A DNA stretch of 32,295 nucleotides, taken from positions 1-32,295 of the IMG/VR virus record IMGVR_UViG_3300048835_000016; one strand, given 5' to 3'. This document shows, piece after piece, positions 10,981 through 18,857 of the stretch (positions are counted from its first letter, which is position 1; every line of letters begins with the position of its first letter). Made by a program: the position numbers and the translations under genes. Under the pieces are notes generated by a model. That model ran no database searches, had not been told where the DNA came from, and saw only the letters and a list, made by a program, of their open reading frames with translations. This DNA is from a virus.

Positions 10981-11010
10981 GTGACATAATCACGGCCATG
11001 TTGACATAAT
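10981..11010 (+). promoter_or_regulatory. Candidate sigma70 promoter toward the right arm
   Basis: GTGACA (10981-10986), 18-base spacer, CATAAT (11005-11010); five of six bases in each hexamer. The transcript would start near 11017 and carry the folded region 11019-11390 as a leader before the first rightward gene. Confidence 0.5.
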
Positions 11011-11018
11011 CTTGGGCC

Positions 11019-11046
11019 GGGGGCACCCCCCTGCCGTGCAGGCAGG
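11019..11046 (+). repeat. Two adjacent GC-rich inverted repeats
   Basis: GGGGG-CA-CCCCC followed by CCTGCC-GTGCA-GGCAGG. Both can form hairpins; no T-run follows on the plus strand. They could protect the 5' end of a rightward transcript. Confidence 0.4.
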
Positions 11047-11104
11047 AAAGCGAATGCACCCAAAGACGCTGATGAGGGGAGGAATAGCTGATTTAACAGC
11101 AGTA
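11047..11104. other. Short stretch without a recognised element
   Basis: Ordinary composition, no credible frame, no promoter seen. Confidence 0.3.
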
Positions 11105-11160
11105 GGCCCAGAGGCGGGGCATGGAGAGCCCCGAGACCCGGAAGGTCGGCCCGCTGGGCC
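11105..11160 (+). ncRNA. Predicted three-way-junction RNA element
   Basis: Outer stem GGCCCAG (11105-11111) with CTGGGCC (11154-11160); inside it the hairpins CGGGGC/GCCCCG (11115-11133) and GACC/GGTC (11135-11147). All stems are perfect. At 56 bases it is too short for a tRNA and lacks T-arm and anticodon features. It may be a leader structure of the right-arm transcript or a small RNA; the function is unknown and the fold is judged by eye. Confidence 0.4.
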
Positions 11161-11199
11161 TCTGGCGCGACTGACTAAAAACAGGGGTGCAAAGGTCGA

Positions 11200-11218
11200 T
11201 CGGTCCACGAGAGACCGA
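11200..11218 (+). repeat. Hairpin TCGGTC / GACCGA
   Basis: Six-base stem and seven-base loop; an alternative pairing GGTCG (11194-11198) with CGACC (11216-11220) competes with it, so the element could switch between folds. Confidence 0.4.
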
Positions 11219-11295
11219 CCTCAAGGGCAGAATAGTGCAAGGTAATTCAACACCTAATACACAACTAAACAATCTCATCAACAGAATGCATAATT

Positions 11296-11326
11296 TTGAC
11301 GTTTTTCGGTCTATACTAGGTATAGA
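11296..11326 (+). promoter_or_regulatory. Possible promoter with a TCTATAC-TAG-GTATAGA dyad
   Basis: TTGACG at 11296-11301 is a good -35; a perfect 17-base inverted repeat with 7-base arms follows at 11310-11326. A -10 hexamer TATAGA would stand at 19-base spacing inside the dyad. Long spacers with a dyad are seen at some activator-dependent promoters, so this may be a switchable promoter for the structural genes. Confidence 0.45.
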
Positions 11327-11359
11327 GGACGGGGAGGACGTACAACTAGACGACCCGTA

Positions 11360-11387
11360 CGATACCGCCGTTGGGCGGCGGGTATCG
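11360..11387 (+). repeat. Strong hairpin CGATACCGCCG / CGGCGGGTATCG
   Basis: Eleven paired bases with one bulged base and loop TTGGG, about 100 bases before the first rightward gene. No T-run, so it is unlikely to be a classical terminator; an mRNA-stability or attenuation role is possible. Confidence 0.5.
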
Positions 11388-11449
11388 AGGGAGCAAGGTA
11401 CGGACGTGCCATGCGACCGTGCCCGTCGCCTCGGCGGAATAAGAACAGA

Positions 11450-11482
11450 GGCGCACCAGCGCCGATTTCTAGGATCATCCTA
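11450..11482 (+). promoter_or_regulatory. Hairpins around the first ribosome site of the right arm
   Basis: GGCGC-ACCA-GCGCC (11450-11463) and TAGGAT-C-ATCCTA (11470-11482). The second contains the only Shine-Dalgarno-like AGGA before ATG 11485, so folding may limit translation. Confidence 0.4.
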
Positions 11483-11484
11483 CT

Positions 11485-12252
11485 ATGTCTCCAGAGATGA
11501 AGAAGAAGCTGGTCGAGCTCCAAGCGAGAGCCAGCCTTGCTTCTATTGCAATACCGTCTCCCTTCGGGGACGCCGTCGGTCTAGCAGCCGATGGGCTGGG
11601 TTACGCAGTAGACCCGTCCCAGCGCACGCCCTTGAACTTTGGGTTGACTGCGGCAGGTCTCTTGCCCTTCGTTCCGGCTAGCTCCGTCCTCAGACGTGCC
11701 ACGGACGCCACCCAGAAGGCTCGTCCCGAGCTTTTCGACGACGAGGCGGCAGAGGTAGCCAAGAGGGCTCTGGACCGCCCCACGAGCTCCGTAGGCCGTG
11801 CAGTAGCCGCTACGATCAGCCCTGAGGAACAGTTCGCGCTTGCTCGCGCTGTCAACAAGGGCAATCCCCGTGCCATGCAGGTACCAGATAAGGACGGCCC
11901 GGAAGTCGACGCGGTAATCAAAGCTCTTGACGCCCGTAGAGGCAAGGCAGCTGCTCCGGCAGCTACACCTACTAAGTTCGTCCCAGACTACGGCGGCAGA
12001 TTCTTCAAGGAGACGCCGCGAGGACCGGGCCAACTGACGTTCAAGAGCTCGGTACACTTAAAGGACGGTTCCCGTCTGTCTGGGTTCAACGACCGAGACC
12101 AGACCGTGCTCTATGGGTACACTAAGAACGGAGATCTATTTACGCTTCGCCGTGAGTTCCTTGATCCAACCAAGATCGTAGGCTCTAGGGACAGCGGAAA
12201 GACGGCTGAAATGCTACGAACAGTCATGGGATCTGCTAAGAATGTCAAGTAA
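11485..12252 (+). CDS. Hypothetical protein, first gene of the right arm
   Basis: 255 residues starting MSPEMKKKLVELQARASLAS. Residues 24-62 (PSPFGDAVGLAADGLGYAVD and the following hydrophobic TAAGLLPFVPAS) resemble segments I recall from phage structural or packaged proteins, but no family is assigned. The middle is Ala-rich and helical; the C-terminal 90 residues look like a separate globular domain (PDYGGRFFKETPRGPGQLTF, then DGSRLSGFNDRDQTVLYGYT) of a kind that could be an effector or ligand-binding module. Weak AGGA ribosome site in a hairpin. It overlaps the next gene by 11 bases. Confidence 0.65.
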   Translation: MSPEMKKKLVELQARASLASIAIPSPFGDAVGLAADGLGYAVDPSQRTPLNFGLTAAGLLPFVPASSVLRRATDATQKARPELFDDEAAEVAKRALDRPTSSVGRAVAATISPEEQFALARAVNKGNPRAMQVPDKDGPEVDAVIKALDARRGKAAAPAATPTKFVPDYGGRFFKETPRGPGQLTFKSSVHLKDGSRLSGFNDRDQTVLYGYTKNGDLFTLRREFLDPTKIVGSRDSGKTAEMLRTVMGSAKNVK

Positions 12253-12595
12253 GGACACCCAATTCCCGGCAGGTACCTCAGGGAACCCGTCGGGTCGACC
12301 TAAGGGGTCGAAGAACAAGATCACGCTCCAGAAGATGATGCTGGAGGAGCAGCTTCGGGATGCCTCGATGGCGAGGATGCCCGAGGTTCTCGATAAGGCG
12401 TTCGAGTTGGCCCTCCAAGGCGACCGGACCATGCTCAAACTGCTCCTTGAACTGCATATGTCCAAGGGTATCTCGGAAGAGAAGCAGGCCCAAGAGAAGG
12501 TTTCCATCCAAATTACCACCAATACCCCGGCTGAGAAGCGGAAGGAAGAGGTGGCACTAGAGACAGCGCAAGAGGTTATCGAAAATGGCAAGTAA
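12242..12595 (+). CDS. Putative small terminase subunit (DUF5681-type N-terminus)
   Basis: 117 residues. The start FPAGTSGNPSGRPKGSKNKI is the signature of the DUF5681 group found next to large terminases, basic and probably DNA-binding. A helical stretch follows (MPEVLDKAFELALQGDRTML) and an acidic end. Position two genes before the large terminase supports a DNA-recognition role in packaging. No classic helix-turn-helix is evident, so the subunit assignment rests on context. Confidence 0.65.
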   Translation: MSSKDTQFPAGTSGNPSGRPKGSKNKITLQKMMLEEQLRDASMARMPEVLDKAFELALQGDRTMLKLLLELHMSKGISEEKQAQEKVSIQITTNTPAEKRKEEVALETAQEVIENGK

Positions 12596-12731
12596 CAAGG
12601 AATGCATCCCGGCTTCCACCGGTCCCGGATTCAAGCCCCCGGCTGCTCCGACCCAGAAGAAGGCCCCTCCGTCGGGTGCCCAGTCCCTCAAGACGTCCCC
12701 GAACTCGCACTCGCGCGGTAAGGGCGACTGA
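12585..12731 (+). CDS. Small proline-rich hypothetical protein
   Basis: 48 residues, MASNKECIPASTGPGFKPPA at the start, ending in a basic Ser/Arg stretch. The ATG overlaps the previous gene's end by 11 bases with AGAGG nine bases upstream. Low complexity and likely disordered. Similar short proteins occur next to terminase genes, but no function is claimed. Confidence 0.5.
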   Translation: MASNKECIPASTGPGFKPPAAPTQKKAPPSGAQSLKTSPNSHSRGKGD

Positions 12732-12732
12732 T

Positions 12733-12969
12733 ATGCCGATCCCCAAGGTTCGAGTTAAGGGCGGCATTGCAGGGCAGGTCAAGGAGACTGCCATGGACGT
12801 TGCCTATGCAGCGGCCAAGGGGGTCGAGAAGGCTAAGGCGGTTGCCCGTGAGGGCATTGCTCAGGTAGCCCGAGACGGTGCTCTTGCTAACGCCATGGCC
12901 GACGTAAAGCGTCGTACGAACGACGTCGAGAACCCGGCTAGCGGGGACCCGTACAAAAAGAGGAAGTAA
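12733..12969 (+). CDS. Small Ala/Lys-rich helical protein
   Basis: 78 residues from ATG 12733, one base after the preceding TGA, with AAGG upstream. Residues 15-60 (VKETAMDVAYAAAKGVEKAK, then AVAREGIAQVARDGA) form a long amphipathic helix; the C-terminus is basic (DPYKKRK). The stop shares a base with the start of the large terminase (TAATG). Function unknown, perhaps DNA or packaging associated. Confidence 0.6.
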   Translation: MPIPKVRVKGGIAGQVKETAMDVAYAAAKGVEKAKAVAREGIAQVARDGALANAMADVKRRTNDVENPASGDPYKKRK

Positions 12970-14243
12970 TGCGCGTAAGTTTGCACGACAAACAGGCTGA
13001 GATCTTCTATGATCCGACCCGGTTCAAGGTCGTGGCAGCTGGACGACGCTTCGGCAAGTCCTATCTCGCAGCAGTTACTCTCTTCGTAGAGGCCTCCAAG
13101 ACCTCCAAGGTCCGGTCAGATGGTGTTACCGTCGATCTGGCCTTGGAGGAAGTATACTACGTAGCCCCCACGTTCGACCAAGGCAAGAAGATCCTGTGGC
13201 CCCTCCTCAAGGAACTCGGCCACGAGTTGATCGCCAACAAGTGGGAGAACACCGGGGAGCTACTGCTCATCAACGGGCGTCGTATCTCGATCAAGGGATC
13301 GGATAGGCCCGACTCTCTCCGTGGCGTAGGCTTGTCCTACGTCGTCATGGACGAATATGCGTTCATGAAGGAAGAGGTGTGGGAACTGATCATCAGCCCA
13401 GCCCTCACGCGCACTGAGGGCGGTGCCTTGTTCATCGGTACCCCCGATGGCAAGAACCACTTTTACACGCTGTACCGGCGTGGCCTGTCCGGTGATCCGG
13501 ACTGGAAGTCGTGGCACTTCGCCTCAGAGACCAACCCCTTCCTGCCTAGGAAGGAGATCGAAATGGCTCGGGGCCGCATGGCCCTTGACCGGTACAAGCA
13601 GGAGTACGAGGCGTCGTTCGAGGGTGGCGCTGGTATCGTCCTCACTCGGGACATGTTCCCGATTGTCGACACGATCCCGTCCCCCGGCGATTACTACGTC
13701 GCGTGCGACTTGGCAGGGTTCGAGGCCACAGAGGGTGGCCGGAAGCTTGCTCGACTGGACGACCACGCTATCGCGGTTGTCCTGAATCACCAAGGTGGGT
13801 GGTGCATCACGGACATCATCCACGGCCAGTGGGACACCAGAGAGACGGCTCTCCGCATCGTTAAGGCATATCGGGACAACCGTCCCAACCTGCTAGGGAT
13901 CGAGAAGGGCATGAGCCGCAACGCGGTGATGCCGTACTTGGCCGACGAGATGAACCGGTTGGGGATCTTCTTCACCCCGCAGGACGTTACCCACGGCAAC
14001 AACAAGAAGACGGACCGCATCGCTTGGGCGCTGCAAGGTCGTGCCGAGAAGGGCCGGATCCAACTGCTGAGAGGCAAGTGGAACGCCGCCTTCCTTGAGC
14101 AGGCGGAGGACTTCCCGTCCCCGCAGGCGCACGACGACTTGCTAGACGCAGTTGCGTACATCGACCAGCTTTCTGAGCCGTGGTTCGATGGCCCCGACTA
14201 TGTGGACAACTGGAAACCCATGGACGCTTACGCGGGCTATTAA
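12969..14243 (+). CDS. terL: Terminase large subunit (packaging ATPase and nuclease)
   Basis: 424 residues. Walker A AAGRRFGKS (23-31), Walker B YVVMDE (124-129), coupling motif IGTPDG (156-161). The nuclease part shows D247 in VACDLAGFE, E312 in GIEKG and the DDLLDAVAYI motif (389-398), the expected three acidic positions of the RNase H-like nuclease. It drives DNA into the prohead and cuts concatemers. GAGGAAG ribosome site. Length is in the short range for the family but both domains are complete. Confidence 0.95.
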   Translation: MRVSLHDKQAEIFYDPTRFKVVAAGRRFGKSYLAAVTLFVEASKTSKVRSDGVTVDLALEEVYYVAPTFDQGKKILWPLLKELGHELIANKWENTGELLLINGRRISIKGSDRPDSLRGVGLSYVVMDEYAFMKEEVWELIISPALTRTEGGALFIGTPDGKNHFYTLYRRGLSGDPDWKSWHFASETNPFLPRKEIEMARGRMALDRYKQEYEASFEGGAGIVLTRDMFPIVDTIPSPGDYYVACDLAGFEATEGGRKLARLDDHAIAVVLNHQGGWCITDIIHGQWDTRETALRIVKAYRDNRPNLLGIEKGMSRNAVMPYLADEMNRLGIFFTPQDVTHGNNKKTDRIAWALQGRAEKGRIQLLRGKWNAAFLEQAEDFPSPQAHDDLLDAVAYIDQLSEPWFDGPDYVDNWKPMDAYAGY

Positions 14244-16174
14244 TGAACCAATTTGGCGATAACGACAGTCAAGATCGCGGCCCGGACTCGGCAGTAGTCT
14301 CGCCAAAGCAGGCTCTACTTGGGTACGTCGTATCCAAGGTGAAGCGTGCAAGGGACGTCCGCGACCAGAAGTACGGTACACGATGGGCCGAATACACCCG
14401 CCTGTGGCGGGGGTTTTGGGGTTCGGAGGATGCCAGCAACGGATCGGAAAGGTCTAAGCTGATTGCTCCTGCCCTCCAGCAGGCCATCGAAATGTCGGTC
14501 GCTGAGATCGAAGAGGCTGTCTTCTCGAAGACGGCGTGGTTCGACGTCGACGACGACATCCGGGATGAGCAGAAGGACGATGCTATCGCCCTCCGGGACC
14601 AGCTGCTTGAGGACTTCGAGATCTCGGCAGTGCCAGATTCGATCTCGCAGGTCTTCCTGCTCGGCTCGCTGTACGGCACCGGCATCGCCAAGATCAACGT
14701 CAAGCTTGAAGATGTCAAGCAGATGGGGGAAGACGGCAAGCCCATCATCGACGACAAGGTGGCTGTCGAGATCAGCCCGGTTCGTCCGGATGAGTTCGTC
14801 ATTGACCCGTCGGCTACTACGGTGGACGAGGCGCTGTTCTGCGCCCACGAGTTCATCAAGCCGATGCACACCATCAAGGAAAAGCAGAAGGCTGGGTTCT
14901 ACGCCAAGGGCGAGATCACTGCCTACAACGGTCGGAAGACCGGCGACTCTACTGGGACCGGCACCACGTCAGGCGTTGATTCGCAAGATGGTGGCGTTCT
15001 CATCACTGAGTTCTACGGCAAGGTCCCGGCCAAGTGGGTCGACGGCGCAGAGGAAAAGGACGGCGAGACGCTCGTCGAGTCCATCGTCACTGTCGCCAAC
15101 GAGGGCCTTGTGCTTCGGGCTGTTGCCTCGCCCTTCGTCATGAAGGACAGGCCGATTGTTGCCTACCAGCACGACACGGTGCCCGGAGAGTTCTGGGGTC
15201 GTGGCGTAGCCGAGAAGGGTTACAACCCCCAGAAGGCGCTCGACTCGGAGCTTCGTGCCCGTATCGACGCTCTTGCGCTCATGACTGCTCCCATGCTGGG
15301 AGCCGATATGGGCCGTATGCCGCGCAATCCAGACATGCGCATCCGTCCGGGTAAGGTGTTCTTCACCCGTGGTCGGCCCTCGGAAGTCATCGAGCCCATC
15401 GGATTCAACTCCGCTGGCCTTGCCCTGACGTTCCAGCAGTCGGGCGACCTTGAGCGAATGGTCCAGATGGGCACAGGCTCCATGGACTCCGCTACTCCGG
15501 TCGGCATCAACAGCCGCAACGAGACGGCTGGCGGCATGTCGATGATGCAGAGCGGTATGCTCAAGCGCAACAAGCGCACGATGCAGAACATCGAGCGCAA
15601 GTTCCTTGCCCCGCTGATCCGCCGCAGCTTGTGGCGCTACCAGCAGTTCGATCCTGAGCGGTATCCGAAGGACTACAAGTTCGTCGTTCGTGCCAGCATG
15701 GGCATCATGGCGAAGGAAGTGGAGCTTTCGCAGCTGACTCAGCTGTTGGGCTACACGCCCCCGGAGTCCCCGGCCCACTCGATCATCATCAAGGCGATCT
15801 TCGAGAACACCTCCTCGTCCGAGAAGGCAGAGCTCAAGCAGGCCATCGAGGCCATGTCGGCTCCCCCGTCCCCGGAACAGCAGGCCATGCAGCAGAAGCA
15901 ACAGCAGTTGCAGATTGCTATGCTGGAAGCTGAGCTTGCTGAGAAGCAGGCGAAGGCTCAGGAGGCTCAGGCTTCCGCCCAGCTGTCGCTGGCTAAGGCG
16001 AATCGTGAGGCTGTCCTTGCGGATCTGGAAGACGACAAGGTGGATATCGCGGCAGCCAACGCCGCAATCGGTGCGCAGAAGGCCCGAATGGCCGACACTC
16101 AGAACCAGATCGCGGCTCGCCGCGTAGAGGTCGAGAGGATCAAGGCCCAGAAGGCTACATCAAGCAGCAAGTAA
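14243..16174 (+). CDS. Portal (head-tail connector) protein
   Basis: 643 residues starting MNQFGDNDSQDRGPDSAVVS; ATG 14243 overlaps the terminase stop (TAATG). The body follows the podovirus portal pattern: helices (LIAPALQQAIEMSVAEIEEA), the wing (QVFLLGSLYGTGIAKINVKL), FWGRGVAEKGYNPQKALDSE and METAGGM-like NETAGGMSMMQSGMLKRNKR. The last 90 residues are a Gln/Ala coiled coil (QQKQQQLQIAMLEAELAEKQ), which fits a barrel reaching into the capsid. It forms the dodecameric DNA gate. Confidence 0.9.
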   Translation: MNQFGDNDSQDRGPDSAVVSPKQALLGYVVSKVKRARDVRDQKYGTRWAEYTRLWRGFWGSEDASNGSERSKLIAPALQQAIEMSVAEIEEAVFSKTAWFDVDDDIRDEQKDDAIALRDQLLEDFEISAVPDSISQVFLLGSLYGTGIAKINVKLEDVKQMGEDGKPIIDDKVAVEISPVRPDEFVIDPSATTVDEALFCAHEFIKPMHTIKEKQKAGFYAKGEITAYNGRKTGDSTGTGTTSGVDSQDGGVLITEFYGKVPAKWVDGAEEKDGETLVESIVTVANEGLVLRAVASPFVMKDRPIVAYQHDTVPGEFWGRGVAEKGYNPQKALDSELRARIDALALMTAPMLGADMGRMPRNPDMRIRPGKVFFTRGRPSEVIEPIGFNSAGLALTFQQSGDLERMVQMGTGSMDSATPVGINSRNETAGGMSMMQSGMLKRNKRTMQNIERKFLAPLIRRSLWRYQQFDPERYPKDYKFVVRASMGIMAKEVELSQLTQLLGYTPPESPAHSIIIKAIFENTSSSEKAELKQAIEAMSAPPSPEQQAMQQKQQQLQIAMLEAELAEKQAKAQEAQASAQLSLAKANREAVLADLEDDKVDIAAANAAIGAQKARMADTQNQIAARRVEVERIKAQKATSSSK

Positions 16175-16195
16175 CGGTGCAAGTAAGGAGGCCCG

Positions 16196-16441
16196 ATGCT
16201 TACACAGGAAGACATCAAGTACTACGACGATTTGGCTTACATGTTCGGCACCGCCGGATGGCGCAACCTCGTTGACGAGGCGCGCAAGCAGATCTACCAC
16301 TTCCAAGCGCAGGCCCTTGAGGCCAAGAGTTGGGAAGAGGTCTGCTACCTCCGGGGACAGGCTGAGCAGTTGGTTCGACTCATCAACTTGCAGGACATGA
16401 CTACCACCCTGCGAGCGTCGGCTGAGGAAGAGGACGAGTAA
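16196..16441 (+). CDS. Small hypothetical protein downstream of the portal
   Basis: 81 residues starting MLTQEDIKYYDDLAYMFGTA with a perfect AAGGAGG site. All-helical and acidic at the end (SAEEEDE). In short-tailed phages a similar small helical protein commonly separates portal and scaffold; role in head assembly is possible but not shown. Confidence 0.7.
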   Translation: MLTQEDIKYYDDLAYMFGTAGWRNLVDEARKQIYHFQAQALEAKSWEEVCYLRGQAEQLVRLINLQDMTTTLRASAEEEDE

Positions 16442-16662
16442 TGCCGCTGTACACGTACGCGTGTGCCAGTGAGCATACAACGGACCTCATCCGCAAGGTC
16501 GACGAAAGACACGACCCAGTAGTGTGCGAGGAGTGCGGGAAAACAATGACGCTGGAAGTCCAGACGTCGGTGTTCGACCCTCGCATGGGACTGGATCCAA
16601 GTTTCCCTTCCGCTTACGACAAGTGGGCTAAGACCCGCACGAAGGCAGGCAAGGGCAGGTAG
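16441..16662 (+). CDS. FmdB-like small zinc-ribbon protein
   Basis: 73 residues starting MPLYTYACASEHTTDLIRKV. MPLYxYxC opening and CEECGK knuckle match the FmdB/CxxC regulatory-type zinc ribbon; the first knuckle is reduced to C-x3-H. Start overlaps the preceding TAA. Such proteins occur in many phage head operons; the role is unclear. Confidence 0.72.
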   Translation: MPLYTYACASEHTTDLIRKVDERHDPVVCEECGKTMTLEVQTSVFDPRMGLDPSFPSAYDKWAKTRTKAGKGR

Positions 16663-16708
16663 CCCCCGGAGAATACGCCATCCGGTACCGGGGTTCAATC
16701 GGGACAAT

Positions 16709-16723
16709 ACACCATTGTGGTGT
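16709..16723 (+). repeat. Hairpin ACACCA-TTG-TGGTGT before the scaffold gene
   Basis: Perfect six-base stem and three-base loop in the 88-base gap between the zinc-ribbon and scaffold genes. A second imperfect CCCCGG/CCGGGG pairing precedes it (16665-16692). No T-run; may set the mRNA level of scaffold and capsid genes. Confidence 0.5.
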
Positions 16724-16750
16724 ACCCATGTTTAGGAGCAGTTGTTGACA

Positions 16751-17542
16751 ATGGCTAAGTACGAAGACTACGTGAAGAGTGACCTTGACGACGAGATCGA
16801 GGACGCAGCTGGAAACTCGGAAGAGCGGAAGGAAGCGGTAATCCCCGAACGATTTGTAGGCAAGACGGCAGAGGAAATCGCCCAGAGCTACGTCGAGCTT
16901 GAAAAGCTCAACAGCCGACAGGCACAGGACCTTGGTGCGTTGCGCCGCAGCGTTGACGAGTTGCTCGCTCTGAAATCACAGGAGTCGAGTGCAGGGGCAG
17001 AGGCCACAAGTAAGAAGCCCCTGTCGCTGGACGAGATCTACGAAGACCCGGATGCCAGCATCCGTAAAGTCGCTCGGGAAGAGTCAAGCGACCGCATCGA
17101 GAAGCTCGAACGAGAGCTGTATCAGACGAAGGCAGAGAAGGCCCTTGAGGCATTCACTAAGCAGTACCCGACTTGGCAGGAAGATGTCAAGGACCCGGCG
17201 ATGCTGAACTGGATCCGAGAGCGTCCCTACCGCCTCCGCCTTGCCGCAGCTGCCGATCAGGGTGATCTTGGTGCAGCCGACGAATTGTTCGGCACATACT
17301 ACGACACTCAGAAGAAGGCCGAGAAGGAAGAGAAGAAGCGTGAGCGAAAGCAGAAAGTTCAGGCCGCAGGGCTTGAGTCTGCGGGCGCTGGCGTTCCGGA
17401 GACCGTCGAACGCTACTCACGTAGCGCGTTGATGGAGAAGCGCATTGCCGCCAAGCGCGGTGATGGTGCAGCGGAACGATGGTTAAACGCACATGCAGCT
17501 TCCATCCAGCAGGCCTATGCTGAGGGTCGTGTTAATGACTAA
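16751..17542 (+). CDS. Capsid scaffolding protein
   Basis: 263 residues from ATG 16751. The AGGAG site is 12 bases before it; a TTG at 16745 would be better spaced and add two residues. Very acidic N-terminus, long charged coiled coils (SDRIEKLERELYQTKAEKAL), a Lys/Glu-rich stretch (KKAEKEEKKRERKQK) and a C-terminal helical piece (SALMEKRIAAKRGDGAAERW) that would bind the coat protein. Directly upstream of the coat gene, as expected. Confidence 0.85.
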   Translation: MAKYEDYVKSDLDDEIEDAAGNSEERKEAVIPERFVGKTAEEIAQSYVELEKLNSRQAQDLGALRRSVDELLALKSQESSAGAEATSKKPLSLDEIYEDPDASIRKVAREESSDRIEKLERELYQTKAEKALEAFTKQYPTWQEDVKDPAMLNWIRERPYRLRLAAAADQGDLGAADELFGTYYDTQKKAEKEEKKRERKQKVQAAGLESAGAGVPETVERYSRSALMEKRIAAKRGDGAAERWLNAHAASIQQAYAEGRVND

Positions 17543-17566
17543 CACACTCTACATAGGTAACACACA

Positions 17567-18559
17567 ATGGCAGGTTTGGGCGGCTCTACGAGCCATGTAA
17601 CTCTCACGGAAGTCACTGCGGCTTCGCGTACCCGTAGCAACAGCGCATTCGTTCCGGAACTCTGGAGCGACGAGATCATCGCCACGTACAAGGCGAACCT
17701 CGTGATGCCGCAGCTTGTGAACACGATGAACTTCGTGGGCAAGAAGGGCGACACGATCCACATCCCGAAGCCGGTTCGCGGTGACGCGTCGGCCAAGGCT
17801 GCGGAGACGATGGTCACGCTGATCGCCAATCAGGAGAGCACTAAGCCCTTCTACATCGACCAGCATTGGGAGTATTCCCGTCTGATCGAGGATATCGTTT
17901 CGGTGCAGGCTTCGGACGCTCTCCGTCGCTTCTACACGGACGACGCTGGCTATGCGCTGGCGAAGAAGGTCGACAGCTTGCTGCACGCTGAGGGTGCGAA
18001 GTTTGCCGGTGCCGACGCGGCCCCGACGGTCGAGGGCACGGCGTACTCGAAGGCGGTGATCGGCACCCCGACGAGCGGTGCTCTGGTTGCGTGGAACCCG
18101 GGCGCTAACGCCAACGCGGGTAACGCTGCGACCATTACGGACGAGGGCCTGCGCCTCCTGATCCAGCAGCTTGACGATAACGACGTCAACTCGATGGGTC
18201 GGGTGCTCGTGGTTCCCCCGGTCGAGAAGGCGAAGCTCCTCGGCATCAGCCGGTTCACTGAGCAGGCGTTTGTCGGCTCGGGCGAGGCGATCAAGAACGG
18301 TCGCATCGGCAACCTGTACGGGGTCGAGATCTACGTCTCGACGAACTGCCCGACGGTTGCGGACACGGGCACTGCGGTTGACCAGCGCGCTGCGCTGTTC
18401 TTCCAGAAGGATGCCCTCGTGCTGATCGAGCAGATGCGCCCCCGTAGTCAGAGCCAGTACAAGCAGGAGTACCTCGCGGACCTGTTCACGGCTGACCTGA
18501 TCCTCGGCAAGGGCGTTCTGCGTCCGGAAGCTGGCATCGCCATCGTCGTCCCGGCGTAA
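17567..18559 (+). CDS. Major capsid protein
   Basis: 330 residues. NSAFVPELWSDEIIATYKAN (25-44), a KKGDTIHIPKP strand motif (59-69), the long spine helix around VQASDALRRFYTDDAGYALA, and C-terminal VLIEQMRPRSQSQYKQEYLA are typical of HK97-fold coat proteins of short-tailed phages. It follows the scaffold gene and is followed by a strong hairpin, as highly expressed coat genes often are. Ribosome site is modest (AGG). Confidence 0.92.
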   Translation: MAGLGGSTSHVTLTEVTAASRTRSNSAFVPELWSDEIIATYKANLVMPQLVNTMNFVGKKGDTIHIPKPVRGDASAKAAETMVTLIANQESTKPFYIDQHWEYSRLIEDIVSVQASDALRRFYTDDAGYALAKKVDSLLHAEGAKFAGADAAPTVEGTAYSKAVIGTPTSGALVAWNPGANANAGNAATITDEGLRLLIQQLDDNDVNSMGRVLVVPPVEKAKLLGISRFTEQAFVGSGEAIKNGRIGNLYGVEIYVSTNCPTVADTGTAVDQRAALFFQKDALVLIEQMRPRSQSQYKQEYLADLFTADLILGKGVLRPEAGIAIVVPA

Positions 18560-18565
18560 CGAACT

Positions 18566-18616
18566 GGGGGAGCCTGCTTGGCTAGGGCCTAGTGCCCGTT
18601 CAATGCAGGTTCCCCC
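18566..18616 (+). terminator. Hairpin after the capsid gene (partial terminator or mRNA-stability element)
   Basis: GGGGGAGCCTGC pairs with GCAGGTTCCCCC (12 pairs, one G-U), with an inner hairpin GGGC-CTAGT-GCCC. There is no T-run, so readthrough is expected; such structures often protect the capsid message at its 3' end. Confidence 0.65.
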
Positions 18617-18641
18617 TCTACCCTTACACTAGGAGAACACG

Positions 18642-18851
18642 ATGAGTCGAGTTTCTGAGAACCTCTACAACGCAGCGATTGCGGATGTAGTCGACGCGCT
18701 GGACGGCGTGGCCCTCGGAGCGTCTAGCACGCTCACCACGAGCGCTACCCCGACGGTCGACCAGCTTGAGGCCAATGACGGCGTGCTGGGCGGCAAGATC
18801 AATGCCATCCTCGCGGCCCTCCGCGCAGCTGGCGTCATCAAGGCGTCGTAA
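18642..18851 (+). CDS. Small head protein, head-fibre-like
   Basis: 69 residues starting MSRVSENLYNAAIADVVDAL with AGGAG six bases upstream. A Ser/Thr-rich middle leads to VDQLEANDGVLGGKINAILA and a closing helix, a pattern I associate with small head-fibre or decoration proteins. Flanked by a hairpin and a terminator, so it is expressed with the capsid gene. Assignment by context and pattern only. Confidence 0.6.
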   Translation: MSRVSENLYNAAIADVVDALDGVALGASSTLTTSATPTVDQLEANDGVLGGKINAILAALRAAGVIKAS

Positions 18852-18857
18852 CGGATA

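Larger units (their letters stand above)
10837..11010 (+). repeat. Five ACATAA words
   Basis: TTACATAAT (10837), TTGACATAA (10876), TTACATAAC (10946), GTGACATAAT (10981) and TTGACATAAT (11001) share ACATAA preceded by T/G. They are interleaved with the sigma54-like motifs. They may be -10 type elements or a separate factor's sites. Irregular spacing (40, 69, 36, 20 bases). Confidence 0.45.

Noticed and set aside
10631-11063. Short frames on both strands in the central region
   Set aside because: They arise from the CATGC-rich repeat words; translations are His/Met/Cys-rich with no ribosome site.
11105-11160. Possible tRNA
   Set aside because: Seven-base acceptor-like stem is present, but the span is 56 bases and there is no T-arm, anticodon arm or CCA context.
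11187-11681. 164-residue plus-strand frame
   Set aside because: Starts inside a hairpin and overlaps the better supported gene at 11485 in another frame.
14969-15901. 310-residue open frame on the minus strand
   Set aside because: Lies fully antisense to the portal gene; His/Leu/Arg-rich translation typical of the reverse of GC-rich coding DNA; no ribosome site.
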